A stretch of 43,223 nucleotides of DNA from Beijerinckiaceae bacterium (GCA_019753285.1 JAIELD010000067.1:1-43223), one strand, 5' to 3'. Shown: positions 18,001 through 27,141, numbered from the stretch's first letter. A program made the numbers and translations. Notes: generated from the letters alone by a model not told the origin.

Positions 18001-19839
18001 ATGCCGAACCTCCGATTGTCGTGGCTCCGCCGCGCGGTTTCGCTCCAGTCCATCCTCCTCTTGCTTGTCCTTTTCGGCGTTGCCGCGGCAGCCTTCATTG
18101 GTGCTGGCGGCATCGACGTCGCGGCTGATGAGGCCGATGGCTGGGTCACCAGCCATTTGCTTCATTTCGTCTTCAAGCGCAGCGTCGCCGCTCGCTCAGG
18201 GAGCCTCGTCCCGCCTGAGGACCTGACCTCGCCGTCGCGGGTCAGGCTGGCGGCGCAGCATTTCGACATGGTCTGCGCCAATTGCCATGGCCGACCGGGC
18301 TACGGACAATCCGTCGTCGCGCTGTCGATGGACCCGCGCCCGCAATATCTTCCCAACGTGCTCGGCCAGTTCACGGACCCCGAACTCTACCTCATCCTCG
18401 AGCATGGCGTGAAATACAGCGCGATGCCCTCATGGCCGACAAACGCGCGCGGCGACGAGGTCTGGTCGATGGTTGCCTTCCTGCGGCAGCTCCCCGCCCT
18501 CAGTGCCGAGGTCTATCGCGAGATGACCGCGCTTCCGAAGATCGAGACGCCTTTCGCCAATCCTGCCCCCGATGGTGCGCTTCGCCCGGCCAATCCGCAG
18601 CGCAATTCCGAGCCGGTCGACGAATTCCTCTATGCCGCGCCTGCGAGCGGTTTCGCGGACCAAAGCATCGCAACGAGCCCGGCCGCGACCTGCGCCCGTT
18701 GCCATGGCGCCGACGGCTCCGGAGCCGTCACCGGCGGCGAAGCGCCGAACCTCACCATCGCGGACGCCGCCCATCTCAAGGCCGCGCTCGAGGTCTATAC
18801 GAGCGGCGCGCGCAAGAGCGGCTACATGCAGCCCATCGCGGCCGAGCTCACGGGTGCACAGATCACGGCGCTCGCCGATTATTTCGCAAGCCTGCCGGTG
18901 AAGACGGTGCCCTCGCCGGATACGGACCCTGCGCTTCTGAAGCGCGGCGAGGAGATCGCGACCGAGGGCATCCGCGAACGCGCCGTGCCCGCTTGCGCCA
19001 ATTGCCATGAAAGCGCCGGCGCCAAGTTGTCGAACGCGCCGAACATCGCCGGACAGTCCGAGGTATTCCTCAAACGCCAACTCGCCGCGTTCGGCCATGG
19101 CGGGCGCGGCTCCGCGCTTGGCTGGAACCCGATGACGGCGATCGCGCATGATCTCAGCGACGACGACGCGAAGGCGCTCGCCGCCTATTATGCGGCGCGC
19201 ATGCCCGCCAAGGCCGGCGGGGGCGACATGGTGGTGAAGCCCGTCGAGGCCCATGCCAGGCTCGATCCGGCAGCAGCGAAAGAGATTTTCGAGACGCGCT
19301 GCGCCAAGTGCCACGTCAATTTCGGGCGCGGCGACGCCGAGGGCAGCTATCCCAACCTCACCATCCAGGCCTCGTCCTATGTGGCTCAGACGCTCTACTC
19401 GTTCCGCACCCGGCGCAGGACGAACGAAAAGATGCTGCAGGTGGTGGATGGTCTCACCCTCGACGAACTGACCAACATCGCAAGCTATGTTGGCGGCTTG
19501 CCGCCGGAGCCGTCCCTTGGAAAGCCGGATGAGGCCGCGGCCGCGCGGGGCGCTGTGCTCGCCGAACATGGCGCGCCGGAGCGCGGCGTGCCGGCTTGCC
19601 TCAGCTGTCATGGCGCGGCGGGCGTCGGCGCGCTGCCGCTGGCGGCGAGGCTGCAAGGCCAGAGCGCCATCTATCTCAGAAACCGGCTCGACACCTTCGC
19701 GCAGGCGCCGGGACGCGATGGCGAAAGCCTCAACCCGATGCCGCTCATCGCCAGCCGGTTGACGGAGACGGAACGCGCGGAGCTTGCCGCCTATTTCGCT
19801 TCTCTGAAGCCGCTTCAAAAATCGGCGATGCAGCCTTGA
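18001..19839 (+). CDS. Multidomain c-type cytochrome with five haem-binding motifs
   Basis: A 612-residue predicted periplasmic or membrane-tethered electron carrier. One N-terminal hydrophobic helix (about 17-36) serves as signal or anchor. Five CxxCH haem c sites follow: CANCH 92-96, CARCH 231-235, CANCH 332-336, CAKCH 434-438 and CLSCH 533-537. Candidate distal methionine ligands appear in MPSWP, YMQPI, NPMTAI and LNPMPLI. The domains are spaced about 100-140 residues apart, like tandem class I cytochrome c units. The third and fifth domains (PACxxCH...AGQS/QGQS...NPM) are most alike and suggest internal duplication. There is no oxidase or dehydrogenase gene next to it, so its partner is unknown. 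The start ATG 18001 has only a weak Shine-Dalgarno. Confidence 0.88.
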   Translation: MPNLRLSWLRRAVSLQSILLLLVLFGVAAAAFIGAGGIDVAADEADGWVTSHLLHFVFKRSVAARSGSLVPPEDLTSPSRVRLAAQHFDMVCANCHGRPGYGQSVVALSMDPRPQYLPNVLGQFTDPELYLILEHGVKYSAMPSWPTNARGDEVWSMVAFLRQLPALSAEVYREMTALPKIETPFANPAPDGALRPANPQRNSEPVDEFLYAAPASGFADQSIATSPAATCARCHGADGSGAVTGGEAPNLTIADAAHLKAALEVYTSGARKSGYMQPIAAELTGAQITALADYFASLPVKTVPSPDTDPALLKRGEEIATEGIRERAVPACANCHESAGAKLSNAPNIAGQSEVFLKRQLAAFGHGGRGSALGWNPMTAIAHDLSDDDAKALAAYYAARMPAKAGGGDMVVKPVEAHARLDPAAAKEIFETRCAKCHVNFGRGDAEGSYPNLTIQASSYVAQTLYSFRTRRRTNEKMLQVVDGLTLDELTNIASYVGGLPPEPSLGKPDEAAAARGAVLAEHGAPERGVPACLSCHGAAGVGALPLAARLQGQSAIYLRNRLDTFAQAPGRDGESLNPMPLIASRLTETERAELAAYFASLKPLQKSAMQP

Positions 19840-19848
19840 TGGCGCGGC

Positions 19849-20577
19849 TCAGGCGGCGACGATGGCAGCGGGCGCGGACCCGTCGATCACGTTCCTGAAA
19901 TCGCCGGTATCGGGATCGAGCGCGTGCAGCTTGCCGGTCGCGACCTCGAAATACGCGCCGTGGAGGACGAGCTGGCCACGCTCGACCAGCGTCGAGATGC
20001 AGGGAAACGTCATCAGATTGTCGAGCGAGGTGCGGATCGACTGGAATTCGAGACGCTTGGCGTAGGCATCGACCGTTTCGTCCGGCCTCTGCTCGCCCAG
20101 CTCCTCGGCCGCCGGCGAGATCAGCGTCATCCACTTGCCGATGAAGTCTCCCGGCGAGAGCGCCACGCTGCTCTTGTTCGCAAAGGCGTGGACGCCGCCG
20201 CAGCGGCCATGGCCCATCACCACGATGTGCTGGACCTTCAGCGCCTGCACTGCGAATTCGAGCGCGGCCGAGGTCCCGTGATAGGCGTCGTCCGGCGCGT
20301 AGGGCGGCACGAGGTTCGCCACGTTGCGGACGACGAAGATCTCACCCGGGCCGCAATCGAAGATGACCTCCGGCGAAACGCGGCTGTCGCAGCAGGCGAT
20401 CACCATCGTCTCGGGCTTCTGGCCGGACCGCGCCATTTCGAAGAGCCGCTCGCGTTCGTGCGGCAGGCGTTCATCCCTGAAATGCTCGTAGCCGTGCAGC
20501 AGGTGTTCGGGCAGCGGCGCCACCGGCACGGCGGGGCGGCCCTGCCGGGCTGGCTTTTCTGTGATTGCGCTCATCAT
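19849..20577 (-). CDS. Beta-class carbonic anhydrase
   Basis: Cytosolic zinc enzyme interconverting CO2 and bicarbonate. Of 242 residues, the zinc ligands are C62 (in CCDSR, with the Asp-Arg dyad D64/R66), H123 and C126 (in HGRCGG). The motif GEIFVVRNVANLVPPY is also typical. Length and motifs match proteobacterial plant-type beta carbonic anhydrases. Two adjacent ATGs (20577 and 20574) can serve as start. It is convergent with the cytochrome gene, 9 bp between ends. Confidence 0.94.
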   Translation of the reverse strand: MMSAITEKPARQGRPAVPVAPLPEHLLHGYEHFRDERLPHERERLFEMARSGQKPETMVIACCDSRVSPEVIFDCGPGEIFVVRNVANLVPPYAPDDAYHGTSAALEFAVQALKVQHIVVMGHGRCGGVHAFANKSSVALSPGDFIGKWMTLISPAAEELGEQRPDETVDAYAKRLEFQSIRTSLDNLMTFPCISTLVERGQLVLHGAYFEVATGKLHALDPDTGDFRNVIDGSAPAAIVAA

Positions 20578-20684
20578 ACGATTGTTTAGCGCAAGCGCGC
20601 GTCAATTCAATCTCCAACCTTCGACGGGCTTCGGCCGCTTTGCTATTCAATGAAAGATCGACACATGCCCCGGCGAAGCCCGGC

Positions 20685-21215
20685 TCAGAGCGAGGCGCAG
20701 GGGCAGAAGAGCTGTACGGGAGCGTCCGGAACGCGCCCGGCGATCAAGGCCTCGACGAGCGGGATGAGCCCATCCGGGACGATCGGCTCGGCGCAGGCCT
20801 TCAAGGCGTCGAGCGTGAACCATCGCACATCGATGACGGGATCGTTCTCGGTCGCCGGCAATTGCGACAGATCGAGCGCGTCGCTTGAGGCGCGCACGAG
20901 GAAAAACCGGGCAAAGGTGTGCGCCTTCAGGCGGAACAGCGTGAGGGGACCGTCCCAATCGGCAACGTGCGGCCCGATCTCGGCGTCCGCGATGCCGGTT
21001 TCTTCCTGCAATTCGCGCTTCGCCGCCTGCTCGTGGCTTTCCCCCGGCTCGAGGCCGCCGCCCGGCGCATACCAGAAGCGCCGCTCGCCCGGGCGCGCCG
21101 GATCGACATCCCGCGCGCCCTCATAACAGATCAGAAGCAGCCGGTCGGCGGGATCGAGGATCAGCAATCGCGCCGTGTCGCGCCGGATGAGGGAGCTTGG
21201 AGCGGGTTCGTGCAT
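20685..21215 (-). CDS. Nudix hydrolase
   Basis: A 176-residue protein with a complete Nudix box: the first glycine in GGGLEPGESHEQAAKREL, then QEETGI (fits GX5EX7REUXEEXGU, about residues 50-72). It hydrolyses a nucleoside diphosphate linked to another group; the substrate cannot be told from sequence. The start ATG 21215 gives a short N-terminus before the first strand (ARLLILDPADRLLLI). Divergent from the CitE-like lyase with a 77-bp gap. Confidence 0.9.
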   Translation of the reverse strand: MHEPAPSSLIRRDTARLLILDPADRLLLICYEGARDVDPARPGERRFWYAPGGGLEPGESHEQAAKRELQEETGIADAEIGPHVADWDGPLTLFRLKAHTFARFFLVRASSDALDLSQLPATENDPVIDVRWFTLDALKACAEPIVPDGLIPLVEALIAGRVPDAPVQLFCPCASL

Positions 21216-21292
21216 CTGGCGTTCTTCCGGGAGCGGGACTACAACGCCCTATACCCCCGAAACCCGCTTCAGGCCTAGCGTTCAGACCATTG

Positions 21293-22204
21293 ATGAAGAA
21301 AGACCCGGCAGAGACGGATTTGCAGCGATCGGGCCAGGTTCCGTTGCGGTTGCCGCCGCGCAGCCTTCTCTATGTTCCCGCCGCCAATGAGCGGGCGCTC
21401 GCCAAGACTGGCGGGCTCATGTGCGACGCGATCATCGTCGACCTTGAGGATTCGGTTGCGCCGGCGGAAAAGGCGGCGGCGCGAGCGAGCGCGATCCGGT
21501 TCCTCGAGGCTGCGCCGGTGGACGGGCCGTGGCTCGTCCTGCGCGTCAACGGGCTCGACACGCCATGGGCTGCCGCGGACATCGCGGCGCTCGCATCCTG
21601 CCAGCGTCTCCCTGCCGTGCTGCTGCCCAAGGCGAGCCGCCGTGCGGATGTCGAGACACTCGACCGGATGCTCGACGAGGCAGGCGCGCCGCCCCATCTC
21701 GCCCTCTGGCTGATGATCGAAACGGCAGCCGGGCTGTTCGATCTGCCGAGCGTGCTTGCGGCAGCGTCGAGGCGCCGGGTCGAGGCGCTGGTGCTCGGCC
21801 TCAATGATCTTGCCAAGGAGACGCGTGTCGCTCCCGGCGAGGCGCGGGCCAATCTGGTGCCATGGATGCTCCACAGCGTGCTTGCGGCGCGGGCGCGCGG
21901 GCTCTTCATTTTCGATGGCGTGTTCAACGCCTTTCGTGATGCTGACGGTTTGAGCCGCGAGGCGCGCCAGGCCCATGAACTCGGCTTCGATGGAAAGACG
22001 CTCATCCATCCCACGCAGATCGCGCCGACCAACGCGGCTTTCTCGCCTGCGGAGGCAGCGTTGAAACGGGCACGCCGCATCGTTGCGGCATTCGAGACGG
22101 CTGAGAACCGAGCGAAGGGCGTCATCTCGCTCGATGGCGAGATGATCGAGCTTCTGCATCGCGACGAGGCGCTCGCGCTTTTGCATCGCGCGACCCGCGC
22201 CTAG
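21293..22204 (+). CDS. HpcH/HpaI-CitE-like CoA ester lyase
   Basis: A 303-residue TIM-barrel protein of the CitE-like group, members of which cleave or hydrolyse CoA esters such as malyl-CoA or citramalyl-CoA; the substrate here is open. Motifs visible: RSLLYVPAANERALAKTG near the N-terminus, DAIIVDLEDSVAPAEKAAAR with the metal-site Asp/Glu, LWLMIETAAGLFDL with the second metal-site Glu, and GFDGKTLIHPTQIAPTN. The start is ATG 21293 (MKKDPAE); the frame extends to a TTG at 21197 that overlaps the Nudix gene and is rejected. Confidence 0.87.
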   Translation: MKKDPAETDLQRSGQVPLRLPPRSLLYVPAANERALAKTGGLMCDAIIVDLEDSVAPAEKAAARASAIRFLEAAPVDGPWLVLRVNGLDTPWAAADIAALASCQRLPAVLLPKASRRADVETLDRMLDEAGAPPHLALWLMIETAAGLFDLPSVLAAASRRRVEALVLGLNDLAKETRVAPGEARANLVPWMLHSVLAARARGLFIFDGVFNAFRDADGLSREARQAHELGFDGKTLIHPTQIAPTNAAFSPAEAALKRARRIVAAFETAENRAKGVISLDGEMIELLHRDEALALLHRATRA

Positions 22205-22263
22205 AGCATGCCGCGAACAACCGCACACGATTCTGGCATTGAGGCGCGCTCTAAGGCATTGAT

Positions 22264-22956
22264 TTAGCGCATATGGTAGATCTGGTTCGCATAGCGGGCT
22301 AGGATCTCGCCGAACGTGTCGCTGACGCCGTTGAGCAGGATCTGCACGCCGATGCACAGGAGCAGAAACGCAAAGAGCCGCGTGACGACGCGCGAACGGC
22401 CAGGTCCGAGCAGCCGAACCAGCGTATCGGCGAAGGAATAGGACACCCAGACAAGCGCGGCGATGGCGAGGGCTGCGAGCGACACGCCGATGAAGAACGG
22501 CGCGTTGTTCGCCGTCAATGGCGGATGGGTCGAGCTCAGCGCGATGGCGACCGAGATGGTGCCCGGGCCGGTGGTGAAGGGGATTGTCATCGGGAAAAAG
22601 GCGATGTCGTTCTCAACGGCCGCCGGTGCCGCCTGCTCGATCTTGCGGTCCTCCTTCTGCTGGCGCTGGTAGAGCATCTCCCAGGCGCTGACGCTGACGA
22701 CGACCCCGCCAGCGATGCGCAGCGCGCCGAGCGTGATGCCGAAGAAGCTCATGACGGAAGCCCCGCCCCAGAGCGCCACCAGCAGCACGAGAGCCGCATA
22801 GATGCCGATCTTGCGCGCCAGCGTCAGGCGCTCGGCATGCGTGCGGTCCGCCGTCACCTGGCTGTAGATCATCGCCCCGCTGATCGGGTTGACGATGGAG
22901 AAGAGCGCCGAAAAAGCGAGCAGGAAACTGCCGAAGGTGCTGCTCCAGACGTCCAT
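22264..22956 (-). CDS. MarC-family integral membrane protein
   Basis: A 230-residue six-helix protein of the MarC family (UPF0056), function unknown. The N-terminal helix carries FSALFSIVNPISGAMIY and the middle carries the signature FFPMTIPFTTGPGTISVAIAL (FPMTIP...GPGT) typical of MarC. The start is ATG 22956; the gene follows the upstream serine-hydrolase gene by only 1 bp, so the two are almost certainly co-transcribed. Confidence 0.92.
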   Translation of the reverse strand: MDVWSSTFGSFLLAFSALFSIVNPISGAMIYSQVTADRTHAERLTLARKIGIYAALVLLVALWGGASVMSFFGITLGALRIAGGVVVSVSAWEMLYQRQQKEDRKIEQAAPAAVENDIAFFPMTIPFTTGPGTISVAIALSSTHPPLTANNAPFFIGVSLAALAIAALVWVSYSFADTLVRLLGPGRSRVVTRLFAFLLLCIGVQILLNGVSDTFGEILARYANQIYHMR

Positions 22957-22957
22957 G

Positions 22958-24244
22958 CTAATCGATCACCGCCTGATAGCTCAAAACCCGCAGCTCCCGC
23001 CGGATCGGGTAGGTGGAGGACGGCATGAGCTGCGCGAGCAGCACCACCGCCATGTCCTCCTTCGGGTCGATCCAGAAAGCGGTGCTCGCCGCGCCGCCCC
23101 AGGCGTATTCGCCGGGGCTGCCGACGATCTGCGCCTTGGCGGGGTCGATCATCACCGAGAAACCGAGACCGAAACCGATGCCGTGATAGGTCGATTCCGA
23201 AAAGCGCGGCGTGCCCATATCCGCCATGTCGCCGTCGAGGTGGTTGGAGGTCATCAACTCCACGGTCTTGCGGCCGAGCAGCCGCACCCCGTCGAGCGTG
23301 CCCTTGTTGAGCATGAAGCGGCAGAAGCGAAGATAGTCACCCGCCGTCGAGACGAGCCCGCCGCCGCCGGAATTCAAGTGCCGCGGCTTCAGCCAGCGGC
23401 TGCGGCGCGCCTCCTCGAGAATCTGGAAGCCGCCGCTGCCGTCGCTTGCGTAGTTGCTGGCGAGACGGCTGTGCTTGTCCGGCGGAACGAAGAAATCCGT
23501 ATCGACCATGCCGAGCGGCTTGATGACCCGATCCACGAGAAAGCGCTCGAACGGCTCGCCGGACAGAACCTCGACCAGATATCCGAGCACATCCGTCGCC
23601 ACCGAATAGTTCCAGCGCGTGCCCGGCTGAGCCAGCAGCGGCAGCCGCGCGAGTTTCTCGACCATGTCTTTGAGCGGCATGTCGTCGCCGCCGGAAAAAT
23701 CGATGCCCTCGGCGCGGTATTGCGCGTCGAGCTGTGTCGACTCCATGAAGCCGTAGGTGAGCCCCGAGGTGTGGTTCATCAGGTCGCGGATCGTGATGTC
23801 GCGGATCGCGGGCACGGTCTCGAACTTGCCGCGCGAGCCGCCGGTGAAGACGCGCTGGCCGGCGAATGCAGGAATGAACTTCGATAATGGGTCGTCGAGC
23901 TGAAACCGGCCTTCCTCGTAGAGCATCATGGCTGCCACGGTGGTGAGCGGCTTGGTCATCGAATAGATGCGCACGATGGTGTCGGCCTGCACCGGCTTCT
24001 TCGTCTCGACATCGGCGAGGCCGGCGGTCTCAAAAAAGGCGAGCCTGCCGCGCCGCTCGATCGCGACGGAGAGGCCGGCGAGCCTGCCGCTCTCCACATA
24101 GGCGGCCATCCAGGGCGCGATGCGCGAGAGGCGAGCGGCTGACAAGCCGACCTCCTCTGGCTTGACGAGATCGGGGAAGGGTTTCAGCGTGTCGGGCAAG
24201 GCTGGCGGCTCTCCGGGTTGGGGCTGGCGCGCCATCATTGGCAT
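22958..24244 (-). CDS. Class C beta-lactamase-like serine hydrolase
   Basis: A 428-residue member of the beta-lactamase/penicillin-binding-protein-like family, most of which are esterases or peptidases and not antibiotic-resistance enzymes. The nucleophile motif SMTK (SxxK) is near residue 94. A YSV motif in RWNYSVATDVLGYLVE supplies the YxN-position tyrosine. Other family blocks are DLMNHTSGLTYG, NSGGGGLVSTAGDYLRFC and GEYAWGGAASTAFWIDP. No signal peptide is apparent, suggesting a cytosolic enzyme. The start ATG 24244 is supported by GCGGAGG four bases upstream. It forms a two-gene unit with marC. Confidence 0.9.
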   Translation of the reverse strand: MPMMARQPQPGEPPALPDTLKPFPDLVKPEEVGLSAARLSRIAPWMAAYVESGRLAGLSVAIERRGRLAFFETAGLADVETKKPVQADTIVRIYSMTKPLTTVAAMMLYEEGRFQLDDPLSKFIPAFAGQRVFTGGSRGKFETVPAIRDITIRDLMNHTSGLTYGFMESTQLDAQYRAEGIDFSGGDDMPLKDMVEKLARLPLLAQPGTRWNYSVATDVLGYLVEVLSGEPFERFLVDRVIKPLGMVDTDFFVPPDKHSRLASNYASDGSGGFQILEEARRSRWLKPRHLNSGGGGLVSTAGDYLRFCRFMLNKGTLDGVRLLGRKTVELMTSNHLDGDMADMGTPRFSESTYHGIGFGLGFSVMIDPAKAQIVGSPGEYAWGGAASTAFWIDPKEDMAVVLLAQLMPSSTYPIRRELRVLSYQAVID

Positions 24245-24344
24245 TTCGCCTCCGCCTTCTCAAGCGGCGCACCAGCAAGACTGGCGGGCAAAGCCTGAAA
24301 GTCTGGTTGCCTGCAACGGAAACCGGCGCTATGACGAGCAGGTC

Positions 24345-24420
24345 GCCGCTTTAGCTCAGCTGGTAGAGCACCTCATTCGTAATGAGGGGGTCGGGGGTTC
24401 GAATCCCTCAAGCGGCACCA
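24345..24420 (+). tRNA. tRNA-Thr (anticodon CGT), island attachment site
   Basis: Cloverleaf: acceptor GCCGCTT pairs with AAGCGGC, anticodon stem CCTCA/TGAGG encloses TTCGTAA giving CGT, and the T-loop is TTCGAAT. A73 and CCA are encoded. A tyrosine integrase gene starts 166 bp downstream in the same direction, so the 3' part of this tRNA is the probable attachment site of the accessory region to its right. Confidence 0.96.
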
Positions 24421-24586
24421 TTTCTCCGTTCATCAGTGTTCATAAGCGTCTGAAATCAATAGATAAATTTTGATATTTTTCGTTCTGTGATCATGACTGT
24501 TCGCTGACGTTCGCTGGTTTTCTTTGCTTTTTATGGTAGTTTCGTTGGTATGGGCCTTCGCGGAAGAAGGTTGTGGTACCAACATC
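24421..24586 (+). promoter_or_regulatory. Probable attP-side region with short direct repeats
   Basis: AT-rich gap between tRNA-Thr and the integrase. GTTCGCTG occurs twice (24499-24506 and 24509-24516, 10 bp apart) and GTTCAT occurs twice near 24428-24442. Short direct repeats here are what integrase arm-type sites look like. That role is an inference; the integrase promoter must also lie here. Confidence 0.4.
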
Positions 24587-25774
24587 ATGTTGTCTGATCT
24601 CAAAATTAGAACCGCGAAACCGCAAAAGCGGATCCAGAAATTGTCTGACGGCAGAGGCCTTCAGCTATGGATCATGCCAAACGGATCGAAGCTTTGGCGG
24701 GTTGCTTATAGAATTGGCGGAAAGCAAAAGCTCCTTGCGTTGGGTGCGTATCCGCATTTGGGCTTGGCCGAAGCGCGGATTCAGTGTGGATCAGCGCGAC
24801 AACTGCTTCTTGACGGCAAGGATCCTGTCCAGGAAAAAGCTGTCAAAAAGCTGACCCGACTGGTCAGCGCCGCCAATACCTATGCGCTGATCGCCGAAGA
24901 ATTGATCGACAAGAAGCGTCTTGAAGGCAAGTCGCCAGCAACGCTTGGCAAGATCCGCTGGTTGCACGGCATTGCCATCTCGGCCATCGGTAATCGACCG
25001 ATCACGGAAATCACCGCGCCAGAAATCCTGGCCATTTTGAAAAAGGTTGAAAGCAGAGAACAACTGGAAACGGCAAAGCGGCTGCGAGGCGTGATCGGCG
25101 AGGTGTTCCGCTATGCAATGGCCACGGCTCGCGCGGTCGCCGACCCAACGTCGGCCTTGAGAGGCGCCATCAGATTACCCAAACCAAAGCATTTTGCGGC
25201 CATCACCGATCCTCGTGAATTTGGAGGACTTCTACGAGCCATCAATGGATTTGAGGGGCAGCCGACGACCGTTGCTGCTCTCAAACTCCTGGCTCTTTTG
25301 TTTCCACGGCCTGGCGAATTGCGCCAGGCTAAATGGTCAGAGTTCGATTTCGAAAAGGCGACCTGGAGCATTCCTGCCGAACGGATGAAATCGCGGGCCT
25401 TACATGTCGTGCCGTTATCGCAGCAGGCCATCAGCATCCTCACAGAATTGAAAATGACCAGCAACGAGGCCGACGAGCTTGTTTTTCGTGGATTGCGATC
25501 AAGACATCGACCAATCAGTGAAAACACCTTGAACGGCGCGCTGCGTCGGATGGGATATGGACAGGATGAAATGACCTCGCATGGCTTCCGGAGCACGGCG
25601 AGCACCATCTTGAATGAAAGCGGTCGCTGGTCTGCCGATTCCATCGAGCGCGCTCTTGCCCATGCAGACAAAAATGCGATTCGGGGAATTTATAACCGTG
25701 GCAAATATCTGTCTGAACGGGCCGACATGATGCAATGGTGGGCAGACCACCTTGATACCATCGTCAAACTGTAG
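24587..25774 (+). CDS. Tyrosine recombinase (P4-type integrase, DUF4102 arm-binding domain)
   Basis: Site-specific recombinase expected to integrate and excise the island at tRNA-Thr. The 395-residue protein begins with a P4-integrase-type N-terminal domain (KLSDGRGLQLWIMPNGSKLWRVAYR and LLALGAYPHLGLAEAR). A central SAM-like core-binding domain follows. The catalytic domain has the first Arg in FPRPGELRQAKWSEFD, HxxR in SHGFRSTAST, and a C-terminal Tyr in the IYNRGKYLSERADMMQWW region. The start ATG 24587 matches the family N-terminus (MLSDLKIRTAKP); the open frame back to 24524 is not supported. Lower GC content than the core genes upstream is consistent with acquired DNA. Confidence 0.93.
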   Translation: MLSDLKIRTAKPQKRIQKLSDGRGLQLWIMPNGSKLWRVAYRIGGKQKLLALGAYPHLGLAEARIQCGSARQLLLDGKDPVQEKAVKKLTRLVSAANTYALIAEELIDKKRLEGKSPATLGKIRWLHGIAISAIGNRPITEITAPEILAILKKVESREQLETAKRLRGVIGEVFRYAMATARAVADPTSALRGAIRLPKPKHFAAITDPREFGGLLRAINGFEGQPTTVAALKLLALLFPRPGELRQAKWSEFDFEKATWSIPAERMKSRALHVVPLSQQAISILTELKMTSNEADELVFRGLRSRHRPISENTLNGALRRMGYGQDEMTSHGFRSTASTILNESGRWSADSIERALAHADKNAIRGIYNRGKYLSERADMMQWWADHLDTIVKL

Positions 25775-26093
25775 CCGCCCAGTTGTATCGCTAACGATAA
25801 ACAGCCGGTCGTTCACCGACGCTGATTTCGGTCGTCCTGAGCCTGCCAGGCCAAATCAGATCGGCAGACGTTGGGCTTATCCTGCCGCCAAAATGCATCA
25901 TTCGTACAGCGGTCGTTTCTGCATGCTTTCTGAACGCCGAGAAACTCGTCCATAGCCCTGCGACCTCGATGCCCTCTCACGTCGACACGAGCCGAGTCGT
26001 TGAAATTTCAGTAAACAAACTTTCGCCAAGCGTTTGACATTCCAAGAATGTCGCTCATCCTTTCCTAGATTGCAAATTCCAAGGAGCATTCTC
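25775..26093. promoter_or_regulatory. Intergenic region with a possible promoter
   Basis: About 320 bp without a gene. TTGACA at 26034-26039 could be a -35 element for the next gene; the matching -10 is poor (ATCCTT after 17 bp, or TAGATT further on). Otherwise nothing recognisable. Confidence 0.3.
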
Positions 26094-27047
26094 ATGGAGG
26101 GTGATGAAACCGAATTTGGATATTATGAAAATTGTGAGTATTGGGTCGAGACATTCAGGCAAGAATTACCGGTAGTCCGCGGTGGATTGACCATCGATGG
26201 AAAGAAAGTCAAGGGTCGATTCCTCCTGGAAGCTCTGCATACTGTTGGTAGCAGGCTCTACGGGAAGCGATGGTTCAGCATACGGCAGGTCTACTTGAAC
26301 GGTAACTATCCGTTACCAGCTCAGGCAGAAGCGAGTACTGAAGATCTAATTCGGGCGTCAAGAATCCTCTTGGAAAATCTTGCCTTTGAAAAGCCGATGC
26401 CTGCTTCTCGCTTGGTTGCTGGGCAGGAACTACCATTTTCGGAAGCGTGGTGGGAACTGGCGCAGGAGTTCGCCAATCGTCCGCACAGCAAGCATGAGGA
26501 CCAGGTCGTTCATCACGACGTGGTGACAACAATGGCCGGCTGGTTCGCTAGCGGCACTGTTTCGGTGTTTGCAATGCCCCTCGAAGGCGGCAACATTATC
26601 CGGTTATCCGCCAGCGATTGGGAAGTCGATGATGAAACCCTTCTCGAGCGTTTCCGCTACGGGCAGATCAGCCCGCGGCAGATTCGCTCGCGCGATCCAC
26701 ATGGCGATCATTTTCTGTTTGTTGCAAATGAGCAGATCCTGAAGGCGCTCTCTTTAGGAGATCAGGTCAGTCTCCGCGGCAAAAAATATCAGTTTGTCTG
26801 CGAGAAACTCACGCAGATCGATCAGAACCCTCTCATTATCAAAAAACAGGCTCCGGAAATCCGAAATATCCTGAACAATGTTCTCCGCGAGGAATTGGAC
26901 ATCCCGGAGGCCCTCAGAACCGATCGAGCCGTTCGCGACCTGATCAGCAAAGCAAGGGCGGACGGACACCTGCTACCCAATCTCTGTCCGCCGGGAAACA
27001 AAAGGAAGGGACGTAATCCGCCCCTTCCAGAAGAACTTCACACTTAA
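26094..27047 (+). CDS. Hypothetical protein in integrated island
   Basis: A 317-residue protein I do not recognise. It is hydrophilic, without signal peptide or membrane helices. The N-terminal half has an aromatic-rich start (FGYYENCEYWVETFRQEL) and a His-rich centre (RPHSKHEDQVVHHDVVTTMAGWF). The C-terminal half is charged (EIRNILNNVLREELDIPEALRTDRAVRDLI) and ends in a basic Pro-rich tail. The start ATG 26094 is decided by AAGGAG at 26081-26086. It sits between the integrase and an excisionase-like gene, the usual place for island-specific regulatory or replication functions. That position is the only hint about function. Confidence 0.7.
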   Translation: MEGDETEFGYYENCEYWVETFRQELPVVRGGLTIDGKKVKGRFLLEALHTVGSRLYGKRWFSIRQVYLNGNYPLPAQAEASTEDLIRASRILLENLAFEKPMPASRLVAGQELPFSEAWWELAQEFANRPHSKHEDQVVHHDVVTTMAGWFASGTVSVFAMPLEGGNIIRLSASDWEVDDETLLERFRYGQISPRQIRSRDPHGDHFLFVANEQILKALSLGDQVSLRGKKYQFVCEKLTQIDQNPLIIKKQAPEIRNILNNVLREELDIPEALRTDRAVRDLISKARADGHLLPNLCPPGNKRKGRNPPLPEELHT

Positions 27048-27141
27048 ACTTACGTCAAACGTACGAACGAAATCGAATCCCGGGAATTTTCTGACCGGGT
27101 TGAGTTCGGCATGATTATCCGCATTGAAAGCGGAGCGACAC

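Noticed and set aside
22958-24244. Antibiotic-resistance beta-lactamase
   Set aside because: The SxxK/YxV pattern and length fit the broad esterase/peptidase-like class C family; no signal peptide and no resistance-gene context.
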